DNA from: Candidatus Mediterraneibacter intestinipullorum
GTDB lineage: Bacteria > Bacillota > Clostridia > Lachnospirales > Lachnospiraceae
Reading direction: 5' to 3'
Assembly (NCBI GenBank): GCA_019118665.1
Contig: DWYM01000042.1
Location: forward strand, 1 to 39,970
Length of the DNA: 39,970 bases
Positions 32,177 to 39,970 of the stretch are shown one piece after another. A program made the translations under genes and the position numbers. The notes under the pieces are model-generated. The model saw only the letters and a program-made list of their open reading frames with translations. It was not told the DNA's origin and made no database searches. How positions within the stretch are numbered: position 1 is the stretch's first letter; each line of letters begins with the position of its first letter.

Positions 32177-34801
32177 TTATTTTTGCTGTTCCGGTTTGCG
32201 CCCCGGTCTCCTCGGAAAGAGGATATTTACCCGGAACAGGTCGCCGTCCAGATACAGCTCGAACTCTCCGCCCTGCATGGCGGTCAGGCTCTTTGCGATG
32301 GACAAGCCCAGCCCGCTGCCTTCCGTGCTTCTCGACAGATCGCCCCGGATAAACCGCTCCGTCAGCTCGTCAGCCGAGAAATTAAGCTGCTGTTCTGATA
32401 CATTTTTCAGCGAAAACATGACCTGTTCTTCCGACAATGTAAGATCCGCGTACACGCGCGTACCGGGCATGGCGTATTTCGCCGCGTTGCCGAAAATATT
32501 TTCCAGCACGCGCCACATGCGCCGCCCATCCACATGGATGACCGCCGGTACTTCCGGCATGTTCAGCACCACAGTCAGTCTGCGCGCCGCGAATTTTTCC
32601 GCCAGCTCGCCCTCGGTCTGCTGGACCAGCTCTCTTAGATCCACATCCATACATTCCAGAATAATGTTCCCGCTGCTCACCTTGGACGCCTCGACCACGT
32701 CCTCCGTCAGAGTCTTCAGGCGCTGGGCTTTCGCCTCAAGGATATCCAGGTATCCCTGGATCTTTTCGTCCGCGATGTTAGACCGCTTCAGGATATCCAC
32801 ATAATTTATGATAGACGTGAGGGGCGTCTTGATATCGTGGGATACATTTGTGATCAGGTCTGTTTTCAGACGTTCATTTCTCATCGCCTCATCCACCGCC
32901 CGGTTCAGGCCGCTGCCGATATCATTGACCTTCTCTGCCAGCTTCCGGGCCTCTCCCCGCAGGCCTTTCAGCTCAATGCGGTGCTCCAGATTGCCTGATG
33001 CGATCTCCTCAATACCTTCTCTGATCCGGCACTTCGCCATGGCGCTGCTCAACACGATCCACGCTGCCGCTATGTCCGACGCCAGCGCCAGCAGCGCTGT
33101 TGTGCCGGAGTGAGCCAGGATGGCGATCCACTGGAGGAAGAGAAAGGCAAAAAACAGGACTCCCGCTCGCACCGTCACAGACCCTGCCTCTATCACCCGC
33201 CTGCCAAAAGAGAGCAGCGCGCAGAGCAGGCTTCCCTTCCACAGACTTTTTGCTTTGATCCTCCTGACAAGACTGGTATATCCCCAGAAGAAACAAAAGA
33301 AGGTAAACACGCCATACATAAACAGCACCGTTACGTCATACAGTCCCAGAGCGTCCGTAAACAGCGCGGAATAAAACTGTGTCACCCCGCCGAACTGCTC
33401 CGCATAGTAGGAAATGGCGCTATTGATCTCATTCCAGCTCCCCGCCATATATCCCCCGCCGATCATGATCCATGTCACAGCGGTCCACAGCAGTATCACG
33501 GCCCCGGCCCCGATTTCTGTCTTCCAGCGGTCAAACACCGCCAGATGCAGCTCTTCGTCCTCCGGTCTCTTCCCGGCGGTAAGGGCAAACCATACGACAG
33601 AGACAAGAAACAATATTGTCCCAACGATAAGAGCTATGATCGAATATCTGAGAAGCGGGATATTCTGGTCATAGTTCATTTTTCCCTCATAAAATTGGTC
33701 CTGGATTGGATATGATGTATCTACCGCAGCCGCAAAAATAATGCCGGACTCCCTGCCCGTCTTCTGGCTTTTCACCACTTCCCATTCTCCGGACGCAGAT
33801 ACATTCATATTGGTCTCGAAATCCTTCAGCTGGGGATATACGAACATGTATTTAACGCTGTCCCCGGATTTCATTTTCTCAAGGCTGTTCTCTGCCTCCT
33901 CATAGCTCCTGTATTCACTCCTGTTGGACTCCACCTTTTTGGTGTCCGTATTGATGTACAGATAGGAAAGATTCGTGTTGCCTTCTTCAAGGTAATCCCA
34001 ACCGGACTGATACCTCTCATAATCCCCATACAGCATTGCCAGCGTCATTTCAAGGGCTTCATAGACAGATGACAGCTGACCGTTTAGCACAGAGGAGCTG
34101 TTGATGATCTCAAGGAGATCCTCCGCCCCCTGAGGCGCATATTCTTCGACCGGGCTCTGACCGTAATTCCAGCAGTCTGTATACAGAGTGCTGCCATCCC
34201 GGCCGCGTATCCTCATCCCGCCCGCGGCGCCCGAGGACGTATATGAGCCGTTTTCCAGTTCCTGCAGGTACTGCTCCTGGCTCATATATCCGTCATTAAA
34301 TTCCATGACAAGTTCCCCGCTCCTGAAGAGCTCCAGGAAATCCTCCAGATAATAATAGTAGTAATCCCCCTCCGGCTTCTGGCAGACCACCACCTCGTTA
34401 CTGCTGTAATTATCATCGCTGCCGCTGGAAAAGTCCTCGCTCCACTCCAGCAGGTCGCCAAGCGTATATGCGATCCCCGAAGGTCTCTCTCCTCCGGACC
34501 TGCCATTCTGGTAATACTCCATGACATCGATCACTTTGTCCGGATTGTAAGCCCCATCCATTTCAAAAAAGTCTTCCAGGCGGAACTTCCGGAAGACCTC
34601 GCTCATGGCGTTGCCAACCGCTGTCTTGAAATCCCCGGACTCCTCATATGGCTGGTTCACTATCGTCATGATCTCAGCCGGGTTGACCGTGCCCGCCAGG
34701 GTTGTTCCCACAGCAAAGGATGTAAGGACCGCCGCCCCGCTCAGGACTCCCACGATCAGAACAGCCGCTTTGACAACAGCCTTTCTATACCATTTACTCA
34801 T
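32177..34801 (-). CDS. Large membrane sensor histidine kinase
   Basis: This 874-residue kinase has an N-terminal membrane helix (about 10-32), an extracytoplasmic region of about 350 residues rich in Tyr, Ser, Glu and Asp, then about five to six further helices between residues about 385 and 585. A HAMP-like linker, a HisKA domain with the phospho-acceptor His in NVSHDIKTPLTSIINY (near residue 650) and a HATPase domain (NAAKYAM near 770, GSGLGLSIAK near 833) follow. The extracellular part is not a sensor domain I can name. The start overlaps the response-regulator stop by four bases, so they form one two-component system. The signal is unknown; the next downstream operon makes polyamines, but linkage is only positional. 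Confidence 0.92.
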   Translation of the reverse strand: MSKWYRKAVVKAAVLIVGVLSGAAVLTSFAVGTTLAGTVNPAEIMTIVNQPYEESGDFKTAVGNAMSEVFRKFRLEDFFEMDGAYNPDKVIDVMEYYQNGRSGGERPSGIAYTLGDLLEWSEDFSSGSDDNYSSNEVVVCQKPEGDYYYYYLEDFLELFRSGELVMEFNDGYMSQEQYLQELENGSYTSSGAAGGMRIRGRDGSTLYTDCWNYGQSPVEEYAPQGAEDLLEIINSSSVLNGQLSSVYEALEMTLAMLYGDYERYQSGWDYLEEGNTNLSYLYINTDTKKVESNRSEYRSYEEAENSLEKMKSGDSVKYMFVYPQLKDFETNMNVSASGEWEVVKSQKTGRESGIIFAAAVDTSYPIQDQFYEGKMNYDQNIPLLRYSIIALIVGTILFLVSVVWFALTAGKRPEDEELHLAVFDRWKTEIGAGAVILLWTAVTWIMIGGGYMAGSWNEINSAISYYAEQFGGVTQFYSALFTDALGLYDVTVLFMYGVFTFFCFFWGYTSLVRRIKAKSLWKGSLLCALLSFGRRVIEAGSVTVRAGVLFFAFLFLQWIAILAHSGTTALLALASDIAAAWIVLSSAMAKCRIREGIEEIASGNLEHRIELKGLRGEARKLAEKVNDIGSGLNRAVDEAMRNERLKTDLITNVSHDIKTPLTSIINYVDILKRSNIADEKIQGYLDILEAKAQRLKTLTEDVVEASKVSSGNIILECMDVDLRELVQQTEGELAEKFAARRLTVVLNMPEVPAVIHVDGRRMWRVLENIFGNAAKYAMPGTRVYADLTLSEEQVMFSLKNVSEQQLNFSADELTERFIRGDLSRSTEGSGLGLSIAKSLTAMQGGEFELYLDGDLFRVNILFPRRPGRKPEQQK

Positions 34802-35508
34802 AAGGCTCCCTTCTGCATCTTTTCGATCTTATAGCCCACTCCCCACACCACCTTCAGGTAGCGCGGTTCTTTCGGGTTGATCTCGATCTTCTCCCGGATA
34901 TGCCGGATGTGAACTGCCACCGTATTGTCGGCGCCGATCGCCTCTTCATTCCAGATGGATTCATAGATCTGGCTGATAGAAAATACCCTTCCCTGATTTT
35001 TCATGAGCAGCAGGAGGATATTGTACTCGATGGGCGTCATCTTCACCGGCTCGCCGTCAACGGTCACTTCCTTCAGGTCGTCATTGATCCTGAGGCCTCC
35101 CGCCTCATAAATCTTGTCCTGGTCTTCTTTTACCGAGCCGCCCAGCTGATTGTACCTGCGAAGCTGGGATTTTACCCTTGCGACCAGCTCCAGCGGGTTA
35201 AAGGGCTTTGTCACATAGTCGTCCGCTCCCACATTCAGCCCCAGTATCTTGTCCGCATCCTCTGACTTTGCCGAGAGGATGATGATGGGAATACTGTTCT
35301 TTTCCCGTATCTTCAAAGTAGCGCGGATCCCATCCATTCGCGGCATCATCACGTCCAGTATCAGGAGGTTTACTTCCTCTTTCTCCAGGATATCCAGAGC
35401 CTCCATCCCATCATATGCCTTGAGGATATGGTACCCTTCCTGGGACAGATATATCTCGATCGCTTCCACGATTTCCTTGTCGTCATCACATACAAGTATA
35501 TTGTACAT
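34798..35508 (-). CDS. OmpR/PhoB-family response regulator
   Basis: The receiver domain begins MYNILVCDDDKEIVEAIEIY with the acidic pocket Asp 8-10, phospho-acceptor Asp 52 in LLILDVMMPRMDG, Ser/Thr in IIILSAKSED and Lys in DYVTKPFNPLEL. The C-terminal winged helix (MTPIEYNILLLLMKNQGRVF; NTVAVHIRHIREKIE) is the PhoB DNA-binding type. The start at 35508 has AGGGAGGTGATAAAA directly upstream; nine earlier in-frame codons are unlikely. A perfect TTGACA at 35668-35663 has only a poor -10 partner, so the promoter is unresolved. Its last codons overlap the kinase start. Confidence 0.95.
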   Translation of the reverse strand: MYNILVCDDDKEIVEAIEIYLSQEGYHILKAYDGMEALDILEKEEVNLLILDVMMPRMDGIRATLKIREKNSIPIIILSAKSEDADKILGLNVGADDYVTKPFNPLELVARVKSQLRRYNQLGGSVKEDQDKIYEAGGLRINDDLKEVTVDGEPVKMTPIEYNILLLLMKNQGRVFSISQIYESIWNEEAIGADNTVAVHIRHIREKIEINPKEPRYLKVVWGVGYKIEKMQKGAL

Positions 35509-35621
35509 TTTTATCACCTCCCTTACAGTATACATGATATGGGAAATTTTTTAAAAGGAAGGAGTGAAAATCTTATAAATTTCTTAATAAAGAGCAGGTT
35601 GGGAAGCATGGCCGCGAACGC

Positions 35622-35650
35622 TTGTTCCTCTGGCAGATATGTGCTATCCT
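35622..35650 (+). promoter_or_regulatory. Possible promoter of the YgjP-like gene
   Basis: TTGTTC (35622-35627) and TATCCT (35645-35650) are 17 bases apart on the plus strand, giving a leader of about 30 bases with AGGTG before ATG 35689. The match to consensus is moderate. Confidence 0.35.
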
Positions 35651-35688
35651 ATGTCTGATATATGTCAAGAGATAATGAGGTGATTTCC

Positions 35689-36102
35689 ATGAAACATTTA
35701 TCCCGCTTTGAAAAACAGAAGGAACCGGGTTCCTCGGCCGGACGTGCCCCTCTGTCTGAAAAAGACCGCGCCAGATATATCGCTGTCGCAAGAGATATTT
35801 TTACGAAAAAGGCTGCTTCTTACGCACGCATCATGAATGTTACCTATGGCCGGATCTCCATCCGGGAGCAGAAGACCCGCTGGGGGAGCTGCAGCAGCAA
35901 GGGAAATCTGAACTTCAACTGGCGGCTCATTTTCGCCCCGGAAGAAGTGCTGGACTATGTTGTGGTCCACGAACTCGCCCATCGCCGGGAGATGAATCAC
36001 TCAAAGACTTTTTACGCGATCGTGGAATCCGTGCTGCCTGATTACCGGAGCCCCCGCAGATGGCTCCGGGAACATGGGCATTCCCTGTGGGAAGCAGTAT
36101 AG
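35689..36102 (+). CDS. YgjP-like zinc metalloprotease (SprT/DUF45 type)
   Basis: The protein has the DUF45 core: ISIREQKTRWGSCSSKGNLN, then NWRLIFAPEEVLDYVVVHELAH with the zinc motif HELAH (94-98) and a third His at 104 in REMNHSKTFY. It is 137 residues, short for a family that usually has 150-240 because the N-terminal domain is reduced. The start at 35689 follows AATGAGGTGATTTCC; the frame is open nine codons earlier without a better site. It is predicted to be a soluble metallopeptidase of unknown substrate. It converges with maf downstream. Confidence 0.88.
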   Translation: MKHLSRFEKQKEPGSSAGRAPLSEKDRARYIAVARDIFTKKAASYARIMNVTYGRISIREQKTRWGSCSSKGNLNFNWRLIFAPEEVLDYVVVHELAHRREMNHSKTFYAIVESVLPDYRSPRRWLREHGHSLWEAV

Positions 36103-36127
36103 ATCGGATGCTGATTTCCTGACGGAG

Positions 36128-36778
36128 CTACAGCGCGTTCTCTTTTTTAAGCGTCTGGTACACAAAGGATACCGGAAGGCCGACCACGTTATAATAATCC
36201 CCATCGATCCGGTCAATGTGTTTTGCGAAGGAGCCCTGGATCCCATAGGCTCCTGCTTTATCCATGGGTTCTCCGGAGGCAATATAGCTGCGGATCTCCT
36301 CTTCCGTCATCGCGTGGACATACACTTCAGTCTTTACAGCGTGATTCTTCGTATGTCTCCTGCCGCCGCTGTCATGAACAAGCACCGCCACGCCGGTATA
36401 AACCTCATGGGCTCTTCCCTGAAGAGCCCGCAGCATACGGAACGCGTCTTCCTCGTCCTCAGGCTTCCCCAGTATTGTCCGATCCAGCACCACGACCGTA
36501 TCCGCTCCGATTATCACTATATCTTTAAGAGCTTCTGCTCCCGAAATTCCCGGCTGTGCCGCCAGTCTGCCGCCCGCCGGATCCCGCAGCTTTGCCGCGA
36601 GATCTTCCGCCACATTTTCCGCTTTCATGAGAGCCAGCTCTTTCACGATCTCTTCAGGCACAGTGCTGTGATACACTTCTTCTTTCTCACTGATCCTGAC
36701 AGTAGATTCAACTCCGATCTGGCTTAAAAGCTCCCTTCTGCGCGGGGAGGCGGACCCCAGAACGATTTTCTTTTTCAT
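36128..36778 (-). CDS. maf: Maf-like nucleotide pyrophosphatase
   Basis: The start MKKKIVLGSASPRRRELLSQ contains the S-A-S-x-R-R-x-x-L-L motif of Maf. IIGADTVVVLDRTILGKPED is the second conserved stretch and GAYGIQGSFAKHIDRIDGDY the third. Maf proteins hydrolyse non-canonical or pyrimidine nucleoside triphosphates and in Bacillus affect septum formation. The product of 216 residues is slightly longer than the usual 190-200 because of an insert (PAGGRLAAQPGISGAEALK) in the middle. AGGAG lies upstream of ATG 36778, and a good promoter (TTGTTG-N17-TATAGT) lies about 75 bases further up. Confidence 0.92.
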   Translation of the reverse strand: MKKKIVLGSASPRRRELLSQIGVESTVRISEKEEVYHSTVPEEIVKELALMKAENVAEDLAAKLRDPAGGRLAAQPGISGAEALKDIVIIGADTVVVLDRTILGKPEDEEDAFRMLRALQGRAHEVYTGVAVLVHDSGGRRHTKNHAVKTEVYVHAMTEEEIRSYIASGEPMDKAGAYGIQGSFAKHIDRIDGDYYNVVGLPVSFVYQTLKKENAL

Positions 36779-36854
36779 ATCGCACCTTCTCCTTTTTTGT
36801 TCAGCGCCGGGCAGCAGGATCACCCGGGACAACGCTGTTGAAATCTGTTTTATA

Positions 36855-36883
36855 ACTATACCATAATCCCCTTTTCGCAACAA
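36855..36883 (-). promoter_or_regulatory. Promoter of maf
   Basis: Minus-strand TTGTTG (36883-36878) and TATAGT (36860-36855) are 17 bases apart, with an extended TGG before the -10. It reads towards maf. Confidence 0.6.
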
Positions 36884-36912
36884 GAGATGTCTGCTGTCCT
36901 TTTCTCCTCTTC

Positions 36913-36937
36913 TGTGTTATACTCGGTTCGTAACACA
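36913..36937 (+). promoter_or_regulatory. Extended -10 promoter of yaaA with overlapping inverted repeat
   Basis: TGTTATACT (36915-36923) is an extended -10 with no clear -35. It is overlapped by a perfect seven-base inverted repeat, TGTGTTA (36913-36919) and TAACACA (36931-36937), separated by 11 bases. Such a position suits a repressor site, but the sequence is not the PerR box or another operator that I recognise. Confidence 0.5.
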
Positions 36938-36962
36938 ACACACGGAAAGGAAAAGAACTGAC

Positions 36963-37772
36963 ATGCTGAAGATTATGATCTCTCCTGCAAAAAAGATGAA
37001 TATCACTGATGAATACCCTCGTAAACTGACTGATCCGGTATTTCTTGACCGGGCGCTGGAGCTGCATGCCCTGCTGAAGGATATGGATCCCGCCGGACTG
37101 AAAGATCTGTGGAAATGCAGCGAGCGGCTCGCCGAACAGAATTACGAACGGATCCATACATATTCACCGGACCAGGCGCTTACCCCTGCGCTGCTCTCTT
37201 ATGAGGGTCTCCAGTATCAGCACATCGCCCCCGGAGTCTTCACGGACTCTCAGTGGGATTACGCCATCTCCCATGTGCGCATTCTCTCCGGCTTCTACGG
37301 CGTCCTCTCTCCTATGGACCGGGTGATCCCCTACCGGCTGGAAATGCAGGCAAAGCTGAAAACAGATAAGGGCTCAGACCTGTATGAATACTGGAGCGAC
37401 AGCCTGTACCGCGAACTTCTTCGGGAGGGCACGACAGAACTTGTCAATCTCGCCTCCGGTGAGTACAGCAGAGCAGTCCTCCCCTGGCTGTCAAAAGATG
37501 CCCCCGCCGCACAGCCGTCGCCTTCTCAGCCTCCGGCTGCCCCTCGCCGACTCTCCTGCATCACCTGTATTTTCGGAGAACTCCAAAACGGAAAGGTCAA
37601 AATGAAAGGGACTCAGGCAAAGATCGCCCGGGGCGAAATGGTCCGCTGGATGGCAGAAAACGAGATTGAACGCGCGGAAGAAATCCGGGATTTTCGGGAA
37701 CTGGGATATGAATTCGACGAGAACCTGTCCACTCCGGAAGAATTTGTATTTATCAGATCAGAAAGATCATAA
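36963..37772 (+). CDS. yaaA: YaaA family peroxide-stress protein
   Basis: MLKIMISPAKKMNI at the N-terminus and QYQHIAPGVFTDSQWDYA, RILSGFYGVLSPMDRVIPYRLEM in the centre are signatures of the YaaA/DUF328 family. In E. coli YaaA limits free iron under peroxide stress. The C-terminal region has the conserved KMKGTQAKIARGEMVRWM. It is 269 residues; the usual length is about 245-255, and a Pro/Ala-rich insert (DAPAAQPSPSQPPAAPRR, around residue 180) accounts for the difference. GGAAAGG lies upstream of the ATG. It converges with the M20 pseudogene, the stops being one base apart. Confidence 0.92.
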   Translation: MLKIMISPAKKMNITDEYPRKLTDPVFLDRALELHALLKDMDPAGLKDLWKCSERLAEQNYERIHTYSPDQALTPALLSYEGLQYQHIAPGVFTDSQWDYAISHVRILSGFYGVLSPMDRVIPYRLEMQAKLKTDKGSDLYEYWSDSLYRELLREGTTELVNLASGEYSRAVLPWLSKDAPAAQPSPSQPPAAPRRLSCITCIFGELQNGKVKMKGTQAKIARGEMVRWMAENEIERAEEIRDFRELGYEFDENLSTPEEFVFIRSERS

Positions 37773-37773
37773 T

Positions 37774-38869
37774 TCACATTTCTCCCCAGGCCTTTTCAAG
37801 CAGCTTAGGTTCTGTCATCAGACGGTACGCTCCGGCAGACATGCATTCCGCGGCATAGACCATCCCTTTCTGCCCGATGCTCATTCCTGCCTGAGCGGTC
37901 GCCGCCCAGTGATGGAGCGGCGTCCCCTTGCACATACATGCCGCGCTGAGCATGACCGTGGGCACGGTATGGCTTACGTCTGACACGTCAGTACTGATTG
38001 GCAAGGGCACCGGCTCATCCTCAAGCGCTTCCAGTCCATGGAACAGATCAGATCGGCCTCCTGTTCCCCGTCCCGCTCTCTTTGCTATCTCTGCCGCGAA
38101 GCTGAGCTCCTCTTCTGTATAGGCCGGCACTGGGATCTTCTGCATTTCTTCGTAGAAGGTTTCCGCCAGCGTGCGGTTCACTTTCATTTCTTTGTTGCAT
38201 ATCACACGTTGGATCTCGACCCGGGTTCCCGTCATGAGGGCCGCTCCTCTGGCGCAGTCGTCCCCCCGCTTTGAAGCATCCTCCGTGCGTTCCCATTTGC
38301 CGGAACGGATAAAATAATTTGTGGCCGCATAAGGGGGCACGATATTTGCCGGACTGTCTGTGTTTGTATATGTATAATGCATGCGTACGTCATCCGCCAC
38401 ATGTTCCCGCAGATAATTCACACCCACATTCATCAATTCCGCCGCATCCAGCGCGCTCCGTCCCAACTCAGGATGTTTGGACGCATGAGCCGCCTTTCCG
38501 TAAAACTTATAGTTCTTGATGTCCTGTGCCTGCCAGATATCAAAACTCACCCGGTTCCTGTCAAAAGGATGTCATGTGACCGCACCCATGACCAGGGCCG
38601 CCGTTTCCCTTCTGCTCCGGCACGCAGTCCTGATGCAGTCCCGGAAGCGCGTCATACTCAGCGAGAAACCCACCAACCGGACTGCCTCCGCCCCATTCTG
38701 CCAGAAGCGCAGTCTCAAAGCCCGCCAGTCCCCATTTTACGTTAAACCCTTCACTCTCCAGAAATTCCGCCAGCCTACGGGAAGAATATTCTTCCTACAA
38801 AGACAGCTCCGGATGGCAGAAAATATCTCCTGCCGTCTCTTTCATTTTTCTTATGATTTCTTTTCTCAT
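37774..38869 (-). pseudogene. Decayed M20 amidohydrolase (AbgB-like)
   Basis: The reading begins MRKEIIRKMKETAGDIFCHP at 38869, reaches an in-frame TAG at 38795-38797 where the family has Gln (ELSL-stop-EEYSS), and resumes to GNGGPGHGCGH, the metal-binding motif. There it jumps out of frame to HPFDRNRVSFDIWQAQDIKN near 38570. About 65-70 codons between the GHGCGH and WHP motifs seem to be missing. The remaining 250 or so codons are intact (GKAAHASKHPELGRSALDAA; SDVSHTVPT; CKGTPLHHWAA) up to the stop at 37774. The intact parent would be a peptidase M20 aminoacyl or aminobenzoyl-glutamate hydrolase of about 430 residues. Its promoter is still recognisable. Confidence 0.85.
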
Positions 38870-38925
38870 CTGCTCAAACTCCATCCTGTATTCCGGATAT
38901 GCCTACTGCTCATATCCGCAGTTAC

Positions 38926-38953
38926 ATTATACCATCCGGCCGGTCCATGTCTA
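38926..38953 (-). promoter_or_regulatory. Promoter of the M20 pseudogene
   Basis: Minus-strand TAGACA (38953-38948) and TATAAT (38931-38926), 16 bases apart, with TGG before the -10. A seven-pair hairpin (GGATATG/CATATCC) lies in the predicted leader just before the gene, followed by GGATGGAG and ATG 38869. Confidence 0.5.
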
Positions 38954-39055
38954 CACTTCTGTTTTTCCACCGCTTCAATGCTTACGGTATCCATGATATG
39001 ATCGGATATTCGCATTGCAGATTTTAATGCAATGATTTCTGTCATTGTAGGTTTG

Positions 39056-39867
39056 TCAAACATATGTTACACCATGCTGAATAAATTCCTTCAAGACAGT
39101 CTGTGGAGCTTTCCAGCCCAGAGGTCTCATAGGGAACTGGTTATAGTCCCTGCGGTTATAGACCTGGAGCTGTCGCGAAAAGTCCTCAAAGGAATAAAAA
39201 GTATGAGAAGCATAAAACGGTTCATTATCTTTGCAATGGCTGCGTTCCACTTTTCCATTATGCCTGGGCGTAAATGGACGGATCAGTTTATGGCGGATGC
39301 CATGCTCTTTTAAGACCCGCTGGAATAAGGTCAATGTCTCCTTGCCGGAAGTGGAAAACCGCTTTGTGAATTCTGATAAAACTTCTTTCCTTTTGCTTCA
39401 TTGACCAGACAACAGGAAGGAACGAATTTCACATCGATCTGGATCCTCTGTCCGGGATATTCCATCTGCTCATAAGGCTTGGGGACATACTTGGGATTGG
39501 GAAGTTTTTCAGGCATGATCCCCTGTTTCTTAAGGAAGCGGTAGAGGCCTGGAATAGAGCGTTTATATCCGCGCTGTCTGAGCTTCACCCAGAAAACGAC
39601 CAGACCAGCATGAGGATTGCGCCTGCGCATATCCCGGATGAGCTTGATTTCTTTCGGAGTATGCTGGTTAGGATGGGAATGGGGACGCCTGGAGCGGTCA
39701 CGCAGAGAATCCCAGGAGCCGTCATAGCGGTTTTTCCAGCGATAAATATACTGGCGGTTGGTTTTATATTTAATGGCAGCCTTGGAAACACCATATTTTT
39801 CAGCGTAGCGAATGAGGGTTAGACGGTATCTCATATCTTGTGTTATACTAGCCATGCGGAAATACAT
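39056..39867 (-). pseudogene. IS481-family transposase with internal deletion
   Basis: The first part (from 39867; ITQDMRYRLTLIRYAEKYGV, then KTNRQYIYRWKNRYDG and SLRDRSRRPHSHPNQHTPKE) is the helix-turn-helix half. The core region IQIDVKFVPSCCLVNEAKGK contains the first catalytic Asp. At KKFYQ, about 39372, the reading jumps out of frame to EFTKRFSTSGKETLTLFQRV. The final part (RPFTPRHNGKVERSHCKDNE) holds the catalytic Glu. The missing segment of about 45-50 codons should include the second Asp of the DDE triad, so the enzyme must be inactive. The stop is at 39056-39058, at the element's left end. Confidence 0.82.
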
Positions 39868-39951
39868 CCTTTCTTGTTTTGTTTTTGTTTGGTCGCTAAA
39901 ACTATAACACAGAAACTGTATTTCCGTCTTTTTAATTATTCAGTTGTAACA
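39065..39951 (-). mobile_element. IS481-like insertion sequence, non-autonomous
   Basis: The transposase pseudogene is flanked by TGTTACACCATGCTGAATAA at the left (from 39065) and the inverted TTATTCAGTTGTAACA at the right (ending 39951). They match as imperfect inverted repeats of the form TGTTACA...CTGAATAA. The element is about 887 bases. ACATR outside the TGTTACA is similar on both sides, so the true ends may lie up to five bases further out. No clear target duplication was found. The flanking M20 promoter is intact, so the insertion lies upstream of it. Confidence 0.7.
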
Positions 39952-39970
39952 CATGTATTGTAATCCTACA

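Noticed and set aside
35663-35668. Perfect TTGACA on the minus strand as the promoter of the response-regulator gene
   Set aside because: No acceptable -10 is found 16-18 bases downstream; the best candidates (TAGCAC, AGCACA) are poor.
38866-39063. Minus-strand 65-codon frame between the IS and the M20 pseudogene
   Set aside because: It contains the M20 promoter and leader hairpin, has no ribosome site and no recognisable family.

Overview
The window looks like a chromosomal segment of a Gram-positive gut Clostridia, most like Lachnospiraceae. The grounds are AGGAGG-type ribosome sites, a Wzy-type capsule/EPS locus opening with cpsB-cpsC-cpsD and an LCP ligase, a class B sortase with an SPKTG-type substrate, and a polyamine operon with the carboxyspermidine route. 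No species can be named from sequence alone. No tRNA, rRNA or CRISPR was seen.

Nearly everything is on the minus strand, so biological order runs from high to low coordinates. (1) 25.5 kb down to the left edge is one long EPS/capsule operon. A TTGACA-N18-TATCAT promoter precedes a regulatory and attachment head: CpsB phosphatase, CpsC chain-length protein, CpsD tyrosine kinase, LCP ligase, class B sortase and an SPKTG surface protein. A strong intrinsic terminator at 20.65 kb separates this head from the biosynthetic body. The body has a small VPDT-motif membrane protein, a PglF-like dehydratase, a DegT aminotransferase, a phosphoglycosyl transferase, a GNAT, a damaged GNAT/PLP-enzyme gene, an ATP-grasp ligase, four glycosyltransferases, Wzy, pyruvyltransferase, an F420-hydrogenase-beta-like Fe-S protein, Wzx, and CapE-CapF-CapG for UDP-N-acetyl-L-fucosamine. 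The stretch 3.8-13.7 kb is visibly AT-richer than its flanks, as usual for serotype-specific cores.

(2) 31.7-25.9 kb is a polyamine operon: arginine decarboxylase, spermidine synthase-like aminopropyltransferase, agmatinase-family ureohydrolase, carboxy(nor)spermidine dehydrogenase and decarboxylase. It could make spermidine by a decarboxy-SAM route and by an aspartate-semialdehyde route. Its leader has a terminator hairpin and an upstream hairpin whose loop is complementary to the terminator loop, a candidate attenuator.

(3) 35.5-32.2 kb encodes an OmpR-type response regulator and an unusual 874-residue sensor kinase. (4) 35.7-37.8 kb has housekeeping genes on both strands: a YgjP-like metalloprotease, Maf and YaaA. 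(5) 37.8-40 kb is decaying DNA: an M20 amidohydrolase pseudogene (amber codon plus internal deletion) and an IS481-like element whose transposase has lost an internal segment.

The most distinctive observations are the sortase/substrate module embedded in the EPS operon with a terminator just after it, the structured leader of the polyamine operon, and the doubly frameshifted PLP-enzyme gene beside an intact ATP-grasp gene.
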